DNA of 64,000 nucleotides from assembly GCA_035515055.1 (NCBI GenBank), contig DATJBV010000031.1, positions 23,308 to 87,307 on the forward strand, written 5' to 3'. The notes below the pieces were generated by a model, which had not been told where the DNA came from, did no database searches, and saw nothing but the letters and a program-made list of their open reading frames with translations. The translations under genes were made by a program, and so were the position numbers. The DNA comes from Pollutimonas sp035515055 (GTDB lineage Bacteria > Pseudomonadota > Gammaproteobacteria > Burkholderiales > Burkholderiaceae_B). Shown here in pieces: positions 1-7,853 of this stretch. Every line of letters starts with the position of its first letter. The first letter of the stretch is position 1.

Positions 1-2
1 GC

Positions 3-482
3 GGGGTCGATGGGTATATAGAGGGACGGGCGCCTGGCGCGGGCTTCGCCGATGCCTGCCTGCTTAGTGAAGGCGGCGAGGCGGCGGCGCGCAGCCGGCT
101 GACTGCGCCCACCGCATTGCAGGCCGGCCTGCTTGCCAACCTTGGCGCCGCATGGCAGCTAATACAGGACCGGGGCTGGCAGACCTTGGGCGAACTGCGC
201 CAGGCGGCCATCCGGCACGGCATTGCGCACGACGGTGTGCGCGCATTGTGTGCCGATGTCTTGGCCGTGGCGCGTGCCGGCCTGACGGTGCAAGAGCGGC
301 GGTGGCTGGACTATCCAGACTATGTGCTGGAATCGGGACGGACGGCGGCGGACCATTTGCTGGACACGTGGAATACGGCCGGAACCGCCGCCGGCAGGCT
401 GGCGGCATTGCCGCCGCGCCATGCCGCGCTGCATCCCGACGACTACCGCGGTTTGGTGCCGCCGGCGGCGAGCGGCGCCTAG
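3..482 (+). CDS. C-terminal part of a probable glutamate-cysteine ligase (GCS2-like), 5' end outside window
   Basis: The frame is open from base 3 and ends at a TAG at 480-482, so only the last 159 residues of the protein are present. The tail is mostly helical and ends with segments typical of the end of plant/alphaproteobacterial-type glutamate-cysteine ligases: a VLAVARAGL helix followed by SGRTAADHLLDTWN. That family makes gamma-glutamylcysteine, the first step of glutathione synthesis. No catalytic residues lie in the visible part, so the assignment rests on C-terminal resemblance only. It is convergent with the next gene, whose stop codon lies one base away. Another helical C-terminal domain cannot be excluded. 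Confidence 0.4.
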   Translation, partial: GVDGYIEGRAPGAGFADACLLSEGGEAAARSRLTAPTALQAGLLANLGAAWQLIQDRGWQTLGELRQAAIRHGIAHDGVRALCADVLAVARAGLTVQERRWLDYPDYVLESGRTAADHLLDTWNTAGTAAGRLAALPPRHAALHPDDYRGLVPPAASGA

Positions 483-483
483 C

Positions 484-1659
484 TTACCGCCAGGGAGCCG
501 ATTCGTATACTTCATCGGCCGCCAGCAAAATATCGACCGGCGGGTCGAAACCGATACGGCGGGCGGTGGCCAGATTCAAGGCGATTTTTGGGGGGTCTAT
601 CCATAACTGGCTAAGCTGGCGCGGTTTGGCGCCATGAAAGACGCGGGCGATGGTCTCGGCATGGAAAAGCCCCACATACGATAAATCGGCTTGCGCCAGG
701 CTTAGCAAGATGCCCTCGCGGACATCGCGCGAACCAGCCATGGAAAAGCTGGGCACCTTGGCGTGGGCAAGGCTTGCCGCGATCGTGCCGATGGAATCCT
801 TGGTGACGCCGCGATGGGTGGTGACATACACGCCGCCGACATGCGCATTTGCCAGTTTCTCGTAGCATGCCAGTGCGTTCCGCGTGGCCGCCTCCGTGCT
901 TACGCTACTCGAGACAGCGTGGCAGTGCTCGACTGTGAAGCCCAATTCGCGGCCGACCTGCTCGACGGCCGGTACAGCCGCATAGGTGCGCCCTTCGTGG
1001 CTGTCTTCATAGACAATGCCCAGCGTCTTGAAGGGCACGATTTCGCGGAAGAGGCGCACCTGGCGCTCATAGCGTTCGGGCTCGATGCGGGCATGGAGAT
1101 TATCGCGCCCGCTGTCTTGCGCGCTGTCGGAAATGCCGGCGGCCACCGGGTCGCTGGTGGAACCGACGATCGTCGGAACCATGGGGCCCAAGGCACGCAT
1201 ATCTTGTCCGGCCCAGGTGCCCATGGCAATCATCAAGTCGATATCGCGGCGATCGTTCAGGCGCCGCGCAATGGCTTCGCGCATGGGCGCCCGCTGGGCG
1301 GCGTCGAAATTTCCCGGCTGCCAGTAGGCGTCGGGAACGAACTCCAGGGTGGTGCTTTCCGTGTGTTTCGCGAGCCAGTTCCAGAGGTCTTTTCCGCCGA
1401 GTCCTTCCGGCCTGGGCTGCGGCATGCGCAGCCAGCCCAGGCTTTGCAATCCGTCGACGATTTCAGCCAGGGTGAGCGGGTAGTCGTTGTAGTCGCCGCT
1501 TTCCACGTACCCAAGGCGCCAGCGGGCGCCGTCGGGCTTCGCGATGGGTTCCGTGGGGAACACGGCGGCGGTCGCCGTCCCGTGCGCCTGCGCGCGCGCC
1601 GCCGGTGCGGGGGCTAGCGACCCGGCGACGCACAAGAGCAGAATGAAGAAGCGCATCAT
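484..1659 (-). CDS. Periplasmic ABC_sub_bind-family (PF04392-like) binding protein
   Basis: A 391-residue protein with a Sec signal peptide (about residues 1-24, hydrophobic core FFILLLCVAGSLA, then AARAQA). The body has the two-lobe pattern of the ABC_sub_bind family, with IDLMIAMGTWAGQDM, VPTIVGSTSDPVAAGI and FKTLGIVYEDS marking the first lobe. Family members bind small ligands in the periplasm, but no ABC permease or ATPase gene is adjacent. Its ATG overlaps the stop of the upstream phosphatase gene (ATGA, 4 bp), so the two are translationally coupled. I infer that it presents a ligand to the Cache domain of that phosphatase rather than feeding a transporter. The ligand is unknown. Confidence 0.75.
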   Translation of the reverse strand: MMRFFILLLCVAGSLAPAPAARAQAHGTATAAVFPTEPIAKPDGARWRLGYVESGDYNDYPLTLAEIVDGLQSLGWLRMPQPRPEGLGGKDLWNWLAKHTESTTLEFVPDAYWQPGNFDAAQRAPMREAIARRLNDRRDIDLMIAMGTWAGQDMRALGPMVPTIVGSTSDPVAAGISDSAQDSGRDNLHARIEPERYERQVRLFREIVPFKTLGIVYEDSHEGRTYAAVPAVEQVGRELGFTVEHCHAVSSSVSTEAATRNALACYEKLANAHVGGVYVTTHRGVTKDSIGTIAASLAHAKVPSFSMAGSRDVREGILLSLAQADLSYVGLFHAETIARVFHGAKPRQLSQLWIDPPKIALNLATARRIGFDPPVDILLAADEVYESAPWR

Positions 1660-3677
1660 GGCGTAATCCTTTTTGCGGCGATCAGCGTGATGTCGTCTGA
1701 CTGCTCGGTTTGTTGAACGAAGCTCCCCACATCTTCCAGCAGTGCGGCACTTACGTCGGCGGCCGGCAGGCCATGCAGGCGCGCCAGGCAGGCAAATAGG
1801 CGATGCTCGCCGTATTGCGTGCCGTCGGGGCCTACCGCCTCGGTGATGCCGTCGGTGTAGCCCAATAGCGTTTCACCCGGCAGCAGTTGCGTGGAGAACT
1901 TGCGGTAGGGCAGGTCTTCCTGAACGCCGCAGGCCGGGCCGCTGCGGCCCTCGAGCAAGCGCAGCTGGCCATCGGCCTCGAGCACGCAAGGCGGCGGATG
2001 CCCGCCGTTGGCCCATTCAAGCAAGCCCGTGTGCAGGTCGAGCACCCCCACCACGAGTGTGACGAACATCACATTGGGGTTGTTTTCCGAGAGGCGGTTA
2101 TTGACGCGCTCCATGAGGAGCGCCGGATCGGTTTCATCTTCGGCGCCGGCGCGTATCAGGGTGCGCGTGACGGCCATGAACAAGGCCGCCGGCACGCCCT
2201 TGTCGGACACATCGCCAATGGCGAAGCACAACCGGCCGTCGGGCAGCACGAAATAGTCGTAGAGATCGCCGCCCACTTCCTTGGCCGGGATCATGGTGGC
2301 GTACAAGTCGATCTGGCGCAGCACCTGGCCTGTCAGCGCGATGGGCAGCAGGCCCATTTGTATGTCGCGCGCAATGTTCAGTTCGCCCTCGTAGCGCTCG
2401 CGGGTCGACGTCTCGCGCACCAGGCTGGCGACTTTTTCGCGCAATTGCCGGTCCATGTGGATGAATGTGGCGGCCAGTCTGCCCACTTCGTCGGGCCGCT
2501 GCCGCGGAAGCTGCGCGATGTGGCCTGGAATGGGCGAAGCGCTGGCAAGGTCTTGCTCGGGAAGCGCGCGGGCGAAATCGGCGAGTTGCTGCAGCGGGCG
2601 TGTGAGGCGCGCCGACAAGGCCCACGCCACGCCAAGTGCAACGGCCAGTACAAGCAGGAAAATCCATGCAAGACGGTCGCGCAGGTCGGTGGCGGCGCGC
2701 GTCAGGTCCGCGTCCGGGACGGCGGCCACGATGGTCCATCCCAAGGGCTTGAAGTGAGCCGAACTGATTTGCCAGGGTCCGTCGTCGTCGGCCGGGTCAA
2801 AGCGTGCCGTAGCGATCTCGCCGTTGGCGGGCGTCTGTTCAAGCAGGTGGCGCAAGCTTAGCTGGGTGGCGCCGTCGCGGGCATCGAGCAGGCCTGTGCG
2901 TGCCTCGGGAAGCGCCGACACCAGGCTCCCGTCGTCGGCCAGGATGAAGGCAAAGCCCGATTCGGCCAGCCGCAACGGGGTCAGGACGTCGGCAATGGAG
3001 GTTTCCATCTCTTTGCGGCGCTTCTCGAATTGATGGACGACGGCGCGGGCGTCGTCGGTGAGCGCAAAGGTCCAATCCCAGGGCTGGAAATAGCCGAAGT
3101 AGGCGTAGCGCAGTTCTGTCTGGCCGACGGCGCCGGGCACAGGCCAGCGGTAAATGGCGAAGCTTTGTCCGGTGGTGCGCGCTTCCTGATATGACGATGC
3201 GGCCAGGTCATTGCCCTTGAAGTCCTTGATGGCCGATAAATTCATGCCCAGCATGCCCGGCCTGCCGCTGGCGATCGCGATGAGGTCGCGATTGAAGACG
3301 AAGCCGTATCGTTCGTCGGTTGGGGCCAGTCGATTGATCCAGGCGAGTGCCAGTTCCTGCGCCCTGAGCATCCCGAGTTCACCGCTCTGCGCCTGTTCCT
3401 CGTACATCGTGAGGACGGAGTGCACGGTGCCGCCCATTTGCACGAGCTGATCCCGGCGCGAGCGAACCGTGGATATCTTGTCGGTCAACAAGCCGCCCCA
3501 TCGGGCTTCGCTATCCTGCACGAGCAGGTTCAGCACGTTGCGTACGGCAATCTTCTGACTGGCCACGACAGTGCTGGTCACGTCGCGCTGCGTAACGAGC
3601 ATGACCGCGACAGCGCCAAGGAAAAGCGTGAGGCCGACCAGAAGGAAGATTTTGCTGCGCAGCGACGTTAACCGCAT
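1656..3677 (-). CDS. Membrane Cache-HAMP-PP2C (SpoIIE/RsbU-type) serine phosphatase
   Basis: With the ATG at 3677 the protein has 673 residues; an upstream TTG at 3722 would add 15 residues in front of the natural membrane start MRLTSLRSKIFLLV. Order: TM (about 8-30), a large extracytoplasmic double Cache-like region (RYGFVFNRDLIAIASG and FQPWDWTFALTDDA), a second TM (about 333-355), HAMP, then a SpoIIE-type PP2C domain (about 435-670). The metal-binding aspartates are visible in EVGGDLYDYF, FAIGDVSDKG and the terminal SDDITL. RsbU-like enzymes dephosphorylate a STAS antagonist; the STAS protein at 9751-10086 is the obvious substrate. It is coupled to the downstream binding-protein gene and divergent from the sensor-MFS gene. 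Confidence 0.88.
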   Translation of the reverse strand: MRLTSLRSKIFLLVGLTLFLGAVAVMLVTQRDVTSTVVASQKIAVRNVLNLLVQDSEARWGGLLTDKISTVRSRRDQLVQMGGTVHSVLTMYEEQAQSGELGMLRAQELALAWINRLAPTDERYGFVFNRDLIAIASGRPGMLGMNLSAIKDFKGNDLAASSYQEARTTGQSFAIYRWPVPGAVGQTELRYAYFGYFQPWDWTFALTDDARAVVHQFEKRRKEMETSIADVLTPLRLAESGFAFILADDGSLVSALPEARTGLLDARDGATQLSLRHLLEQTPANGEIATARFDPADDDGPWQISSAHFKPLGWTIVAAVPDADLTRAATDLRDRLAWIFLLVLAVALGVAWALSARLTRPLQQLADFARALPEQDLASASPIPGHIAQLPRQRPDEVGRLAATFIHMDRQLREKVASLVRETSTRERYEGELNIARDIQMGLLPIALTGQVLRQIDLYATMIPAKEVGGDLYDYFVLPDGRLCFAIGDVSDKGVPAALFMAVTRTLIRAGAEDETDPALLMERVNNRLSENNPNVMFVTLVVGVLDLHTGLLEWANGGHPPPCVLEADGQLRLLEGRSGPACGVQEDLPYRKFSTQLLPGETLLGYTDGITEAVGPDGTQYGEHRLFACLARLHGLPAADVSAALLEDVGSFVQQTEQSDDITLIAAKRITP

Positions 3678-3760
3678 AAGTGGGATGCTCGCGAGGCGAA
3701 GTGAGGTGCCGGACGGGCACAAGCATAATTTGAAGCCAATTGTAAATTACTATTCCAGAT

Positions 3761-6232
3761 ATGAAAGAACGAGCAGTCCCCTCCGCGCAGTCGGCACGCA
3801 AGCCGGTACGCAGCGTTTTGCTGGCGTGCATGCTGGTGCTGCTGGTGGCCCAAGCGTTGGTTGGGTCGCTGAGCCTGTCCGCCCTGAGCCGTTTGATCGA
3901 CGACAACACGGCTGAACGGGTTCAGCTCGTGGCCGGGCAGACATCCGCGCAGATCCAGAGCGGCTTGCAGTTGGGCAAGCCCTTGGCGCAGTACTTCGGC
4001 CTATCCAGGCTCTTGCAGACGTTGCAGGAGCGGGTGCCCGACATGTCCCGCGCAAGCGTGGTGCTGTCCGATGGCCAGGTGTTGGCCCAGGTCGGCGGCG
4101 CGGCGATGCAGGCCGCCCCAGGGGTAGGGGGTGGCAGCTCCAAGGGCGACGGCATCCGCATTGCCGTGCCGCTGGGCAAAGCCGATGCCGCGCCGCAAGG
4201 CAGCCTGATCGTCGTGGTCAAGCCGCATGCGCTTACCGAACAAGGCCTGCTGGCCGACAATATCAAGGTTCTGGCGCTCACGACCCTGGGCGCGGCGCTA
4301 TTGCTCTTCATTGTTTTTCGCTTCGTGCTGCCAGTGCATGCAATGGCGGCGGCCAGCAAGGCCAGGCTGGTGTGGCCATTGGCGGTCTTGCTGCTTGCAC
4401 AGGGCGTCTATGCCGCTTACACCATCGGCAGCTTTCGCGACGCCTGGATCGATGTCACACGGGAAAATGCCAAAGTTCTAGGCGCCAGCATGCAAAGCGA
4501 CTTGAATCGCGTGCTGGCGTATGGCATTGCGGTCGACCGCCTTGAGGGTGTCGAGCGACCCATGGCGCGTTTGGCCGCATCATTCCCCGTTCTGCGCGAA
4601 TTGCGTGTCGTGGATGCGGCGGGCACGCTCTTGTACCGCGCCGGCGCGCATGGCGCGCTGGACACTCGGCAGTCCGGCAACGTGACGGCAAGCCAGGATG
4701 AGCTTGTGAGCTTGCCTCTCACGGCCGCCGCCGGTGGCAAGGTCGCGGGCCAGTTGCAGCTGCTGCTGGACGGGCGGCTTATTCAGGCTGGCGTACGCGC
4801 CCGCATTATGGACGCGGCCACCGTGGCCGTGGTTGCACTGGTCGCCGCTATCGAGCTTTTGTTGCTGCTCACGGTCTTGATGGACAGGGCCTTCGCCATC
4901 CGGCGCCCCCATCCTGGCGGGTCGGCTGCGGCGCTGGATCATGGGTCGACCCATGGGTTCGACAACCGCGGGCTGGACGACCCATCGGCCATTGGTCAGG
5001 TCGTGCGCCCGGTCATGTTCGGCTTTCTTTTCGCCATGGCCATGCCGCTGAGCTTTCTGCCGATCTATGCGCGCGGCTTATTGGCGCAAGGCGGCGGCCA
5101 TGGCGCCGAATTTCTGATGGCGTTGCCTATTGCGGCCGAGATGGGCTGCGGTTTGCTGACCGCCTTGCTGGCCGGCAGGCTCATCGACAGACAAGGATGG
5201 CAGGCACCTGTCCTGGCCGGCCTGGGCGTTGCCATGCTGGGCAGCCTGGCATGCGCGTTCACCGTTACATTGGCCGAGCTCACCCTGGCGCGGGGCTTGG
5301 TGGGCTTGGGCTACGGCCTGGCGTGGATGGGACTGCAGGGATTTATCGTCACGCGCAGTCCCGCCGCCTACCGCGGACGCAATATGGCAACCATCATTGC
5401 CGGCCTGTTCGCGGGCCACTTGTCGGGTGCGGCGGTGGGCTCGATGTTGATGCAACAAGCGGGATCCGGCGCGGTATTCATTGCCGGTGCCGCGCTCTTG
5501 ATTCTGCCGGCCATCGGGGTTTTCACACTGATGTGGCCGTATCGAGGCAAGGCGGATGTGCCGGCCGATGCCGTGTCCGCATCGTGCCCAAGCCCGCAAG
5601 CCAGCGCCACCGGGCCTAGCGCGGGCCGTAGCTGGGCGTCGTTGCGGCGTCTTATGTTCAGCCGTGATTTCGGCCTGCTGCTGGTGGGCTGCGTGGTCCC
5701 GTTTTCAATTGCGCAAGTCGGCCTGCTGAGCTATGCATTGCCTTTGTATCTGGAGGCGCACGGGGCCACCGCGGCCAGCGTCGGGCGCATCCTGATGTTG
5801 TATGGCTTATGCGTCATCTACATAGGGCCATACATGGGCAGGCTGGCCGATCACAGCCCGCGTAAAAAGCAGTGGATCGTACTTGGAGGCTTCGTCGGCA
5901 GCGCCGGCCTGCTGTCCATGTATTTCGCCAGCGGCGTCGCCGCCGCCACCGTGGCGGTCTTGCTGCTGGCGCTCGCCAGTTGCCTCGTGGGCGGCGCGCA
6001 AACGGCGTATATGCTTGGCATGGATCGCGTCCAGCACTATGGCGCCGGCGGCTCCACCAGCGTCATGCGAGCCGCCGATAAGTTCGGGCAAATGCTGGGG
6101 CCTTTGCTGGTGGGCGGCCTATTTGCGACCATGGGCATTTCGGGCGGCCTGGCGGTTACTGGCGGCCTGTATCTTGCGGCCACGATGGCGTTCCTGACGT
6201 TCGCTCCGGCGTCAACCGTTGCCCGCTCGTAG
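3761..6232 (+). CDS. Fusion of a membrane sensor module to an MFS transporter
   Basis: The protein has 823 residues, about twice a normal MFS carrier. The N-terminal half has four membrane segments (about 21-40, 168-190, 203-224, 351-375) enclosing two extracytoplasmic domains of about 125 residues each, as in sensor proteins. The MFS part runs from about 415 to 820 with roughly 12 hydrophobic helices and a typical loop (GRLIDRQGW); a second copy-like loop is GRLADHSPRKK. It starts 83 bp from the divergent phosphatase gene and overlaps the convergent alr gene by 21 bp. I infer that signal sensing is built into the transporter, or that the carrier is itself a receptor of the partner-switching cluster. 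The substrate is unknown. Confidence 0.8.
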   Translation: MKERAVPSAQSARKPVRSVLLACMLVLLVAQALVGSLSLSALSRLIDDNTAERVQLVAGQTSAQIQSGLQLGKPLAQYFGLSRLLQTLQERVPDMSRASVVLSDGQVLAQVGGAAMQAAPGVGGGSSKGDGIRIAVPLGKADAAPQGSLIVVVKPHALTEQGLLADNIKVLALTTLGAALLLFIVFRFVLPVHAMAAASKARLVWPLAVLLLAQGVYAAYTIGSFRDAWIDVTRENAKVLGASMQSDLNRVLAYGIAVDRLEGVERPMARLAASFPVLRELRVVDAAGTLLYRAGAHGALDTRQSGNVTASQDELVSLPLTAAAGGKVAGQLQLLLDGRLIQAGVRARIMDAATVAVVALVAAIELLLLLTVLMDRAFAIRRPHPGGSAAALDHGSTHGFDNRGLDDPSAIGQVVRPVMFGFLFAMAMPLSFLPIYARGLLAQGGGHGAEFLMALPIAAEMGCGLLTALLAGRLIDRQGWQAPVLAGLGVAMLGSLACAFTVTLAELTLARGLVGLGYGLAWMGLQGFIVTRSPAAYRGRNMATIIAGLFAGHLSGAAVGSMLMQQAGSGAVFIAGAALLILPAIGVFTLMWPYRGKADVPADAVSASCPSPQASATGPSAGRSWASLRRLMFSRDFGLLLVGCVVPFSIAQVGLLSYALPLYLEAHGATAASVGRILMLYGLCVIYIGPYMGRLADHSPRKKQWIVLGGFVGSAGLLSMYFASGVAAATVAVLLLALASCLVGGAQTAYMLGMDRVQHYGAGGSTSVMRAADKFGQMLGPLLVGGLFATMGISGGLAVTGGLYLAATMAFLTFAPASTVARS

Positions 6233-7384
6233 GCGCGGCACCCTGGCCGTGGCGGCCGTGAGCAGTTGGGCCGCGATCGTGCCCGCCCACAGCGCGACGC
6301 GTTCGACCGGAAGAGCCATTGTCCCCCATAAGGTGACGTAATCCCCCAGGCCGTTGCCCGCGTGCTCGTCAAGATCGATGGCCAGCGTGTCCATGGACAC
6401 GCGTCCAAGTATCTTGCTTGGCCGCCCGCCGGCCAGCACGTAGCAGCCATCTTGCAGGTTTCTTGGGTAGCCGTCGGCATAGCCGCAGCGCACCAGGCCT
6501 ATGCGCCGCGCGCGTTCGGTCCGGTAGACGCCGTTGTAGCCAACGCTGTCGCCGGCTTTCAGTGTTTGCAATGCGATGATGGGTGCCTGGAGCGTCATGG
6601 CCGGACGCAAGCCCAGCTCGGCGCCGTCGATACCAGATAGGGGGCTGACCCCGTACAGCGCAATGCCGCTGCGTACCCAGTCGGTCCGGGCCGCTTCCCG
6701 TCCGTCCAGCAATAAAGCCGCCGAGTTTTCTGTACAGATCTGGCCCGGCAAGCCGGCGATCAGCCTGCCGAAGGCCATACGCTCTTGCGCCAGCGCGGGC
6801 GCGTGCTCGGCGCTGGCATAGTGGAGTAGATGCCCTGTGCCTCGCAAATGGCCATCGGCCGCAAGGGTCGACAAGCGCAGGTAGGCATTCGCGTAGTCGT
6901 TCGCGGACACGCCGGCATGGTGCAGTTCGCCACTGAAGCGCAGCCAAGCAAAGCGCGAAACAACGCCCGTCTTCACGCCTGCCGCCGACCGTTCCAATTG
7001 TTCTACCTGCTCGGCACAGGTGATGACGAGATGCAGAGGATCCAAGTCGGGTGATGTCATCTGGGGATCGGAGATGTCAGGACTCATGACGAGAATGGGC
7101 TTGGCCCAGCCCATGCGCCGACAGCGCTGCGCCTCGGATGCGGTCATGACGGCCACGCCATCGGCGTTGGCGATAGCGGGTAGGACATGTTCGATGCCGT
7201 GTCCGTAGGCATCGGCCTTGAGTACGGCCCAGAAGCGCGGCGGCTGGCCGGGATGGCCCCCGGCCAGCTTGGCGCGCAGCACGTGTAGATTATGGGTGAT
7301 GGCCGTGGGGTCGACGCTCAGGTAGGCGCCATCGAGGCATGCGTCCGAAGGGCGAGCACGGCAAGCGTTCGCACCGGGTCGCAC
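6212..7384 (-). CDS. alr: Alanine racemase (PLP-dependent)
   Basis: A 390-residue fold-type III PLP enzyme interconverting L- and D-alanine. The PLP lysine is K56 in AVLKADAYGHG. The catalytic tyrosine lies in VGYNGVY, followed by RCGYADGYPRN and GRVSMDTLAIDL, all in the usual order, so it should be active. It starts with GTG only 3 bp after the stop of the RsbW-like gene and is the last gene of a three-gene leftward operon (permease, kinase, alr). Its 3' end overlaps the sensor-MFS gene by 21 bp. Alr normally supplies D-Ala for peptidoglycan or degrades D-Ala; its place inside a regulatory cluster is unusual and suggests a signal-linked role. Confidence 0.92.
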   Translation of the reverse strand: MRPGANACRARPSDACLDGAYLSVDPTAITHNLHVLRAKLAGGHPGQPPRFWAVLKADAYGHGIEHVLPAIANADGVAVMTASEAQRCRRMGWAKPILVMSPDISDPQMTSPDLDPLHLVITCAEQVEQLERSAAGVKTGVVSRFAWLRFSGELHHAGVSANDYANAYLRLSTLAADGHLRGTGHLLHYASAEHAPALAQERMAFGRLIAGLPGQICTENSAALLLDGREAARTDWVRSGIALYGVSPLSGIDGAELGLRPAMTLQAPIIALQTLKAGDSVGYNGVYRTERARRIGLVRCGYADGYPRNLQDGCYVLAGGRPSKILGRVSMDTLAIDLDEHAGNGLGDYVTLWGTMALPVERVALWAGTIAAQLLTAATARVPRLRAGNG

Positions 7385-7387
7385 GCG

Positions 7388-7831
7388 TCAGCCTTGCGAT
7401 GGGTCGTGCGTTGCCGTCAGTCGCAACCGGTTGTGTCCGCCGCTACGCTCGTAGTGGATGTCGTGAAGGTAATGCCGCATCAGTCGCAAACCATGGCCAC
7501 CGATAACCGCATCGTCCAGCGATTTAGCCCGCGCCGGTGCGGGGCGGCCCGTGGGATCGAAGGCGACACCGTTATCGACGATATTCAGATCAAGCCGTTG
7601 CCCATCGTCTTGCAGGGTCAGCGTGATCGCGCTCATGGGTGCGGTGAGCGGTTGGTCCGGCGGAAAGCCGTACATGACAATGTTCGTGAGCGCTTCGTCC
7701 AAGCAGAGGCCCAATTTGAATGCCGTGCGTTCATGCCATTGCTCGCGCTGGGCAATGGCATGGAGCCAAGCCATTGCCTGGGGCACAGCGTGCGGTCCGG
7801 GAGTGAGCAACAAGGTGGCAAGCGTAGGCAT
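7388..7831 (-). CDS. RsbW/BtrW-like serine kinase (anti-sigma-type HATPase)
   Basis: A single 147-residue HATPase_c_2 domain. The N box is GLCLDEALTN (E46, N50), the G1 box is IVDNGVAFDP (D86, G88) and the G2 region is VIGGHGLRL (about 110-117). Such kinases phosphorylate a STAS antagonist and sequester a target such as a sigma factor. No sigma factor gene lies nearby, so the output target is not visible. It sits 22 bp after the permease gene and 3 bp before alr in one operon, and the phosphatase and STAS partners are encoded on either side. Confidence 0.87.
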   Translation of the reverse strand: MPTLATLLLTPGPHAVPQAMAWLHAIAQREQWHERTAFKLGLCLDEALTNIVMYGFPPDQPLTAPMSAITLTLQDDGQRLDLNIVDNGVAFDPTGRPAPARAKSLDDAVIGGHGLRLMRHYLHDIHYERSGGHNRLRLTATHDPSQG

Positions 7832-7853
7832 CAGGTGTAACTAATTATTTAAT

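Noticed and set aside
763..1617. Long plus-strand open frame opposite the binding-protein gene
   Set aside because: Shadow of a real high-GC gene; the minus-strand protein has a signal peptide and family motifs.
1887..2861. Plus-strand open frame opposite the PP2C gene
   Set aside because: Antisense shadow; no ribosome site and Gly/Arg/His-rich translation.
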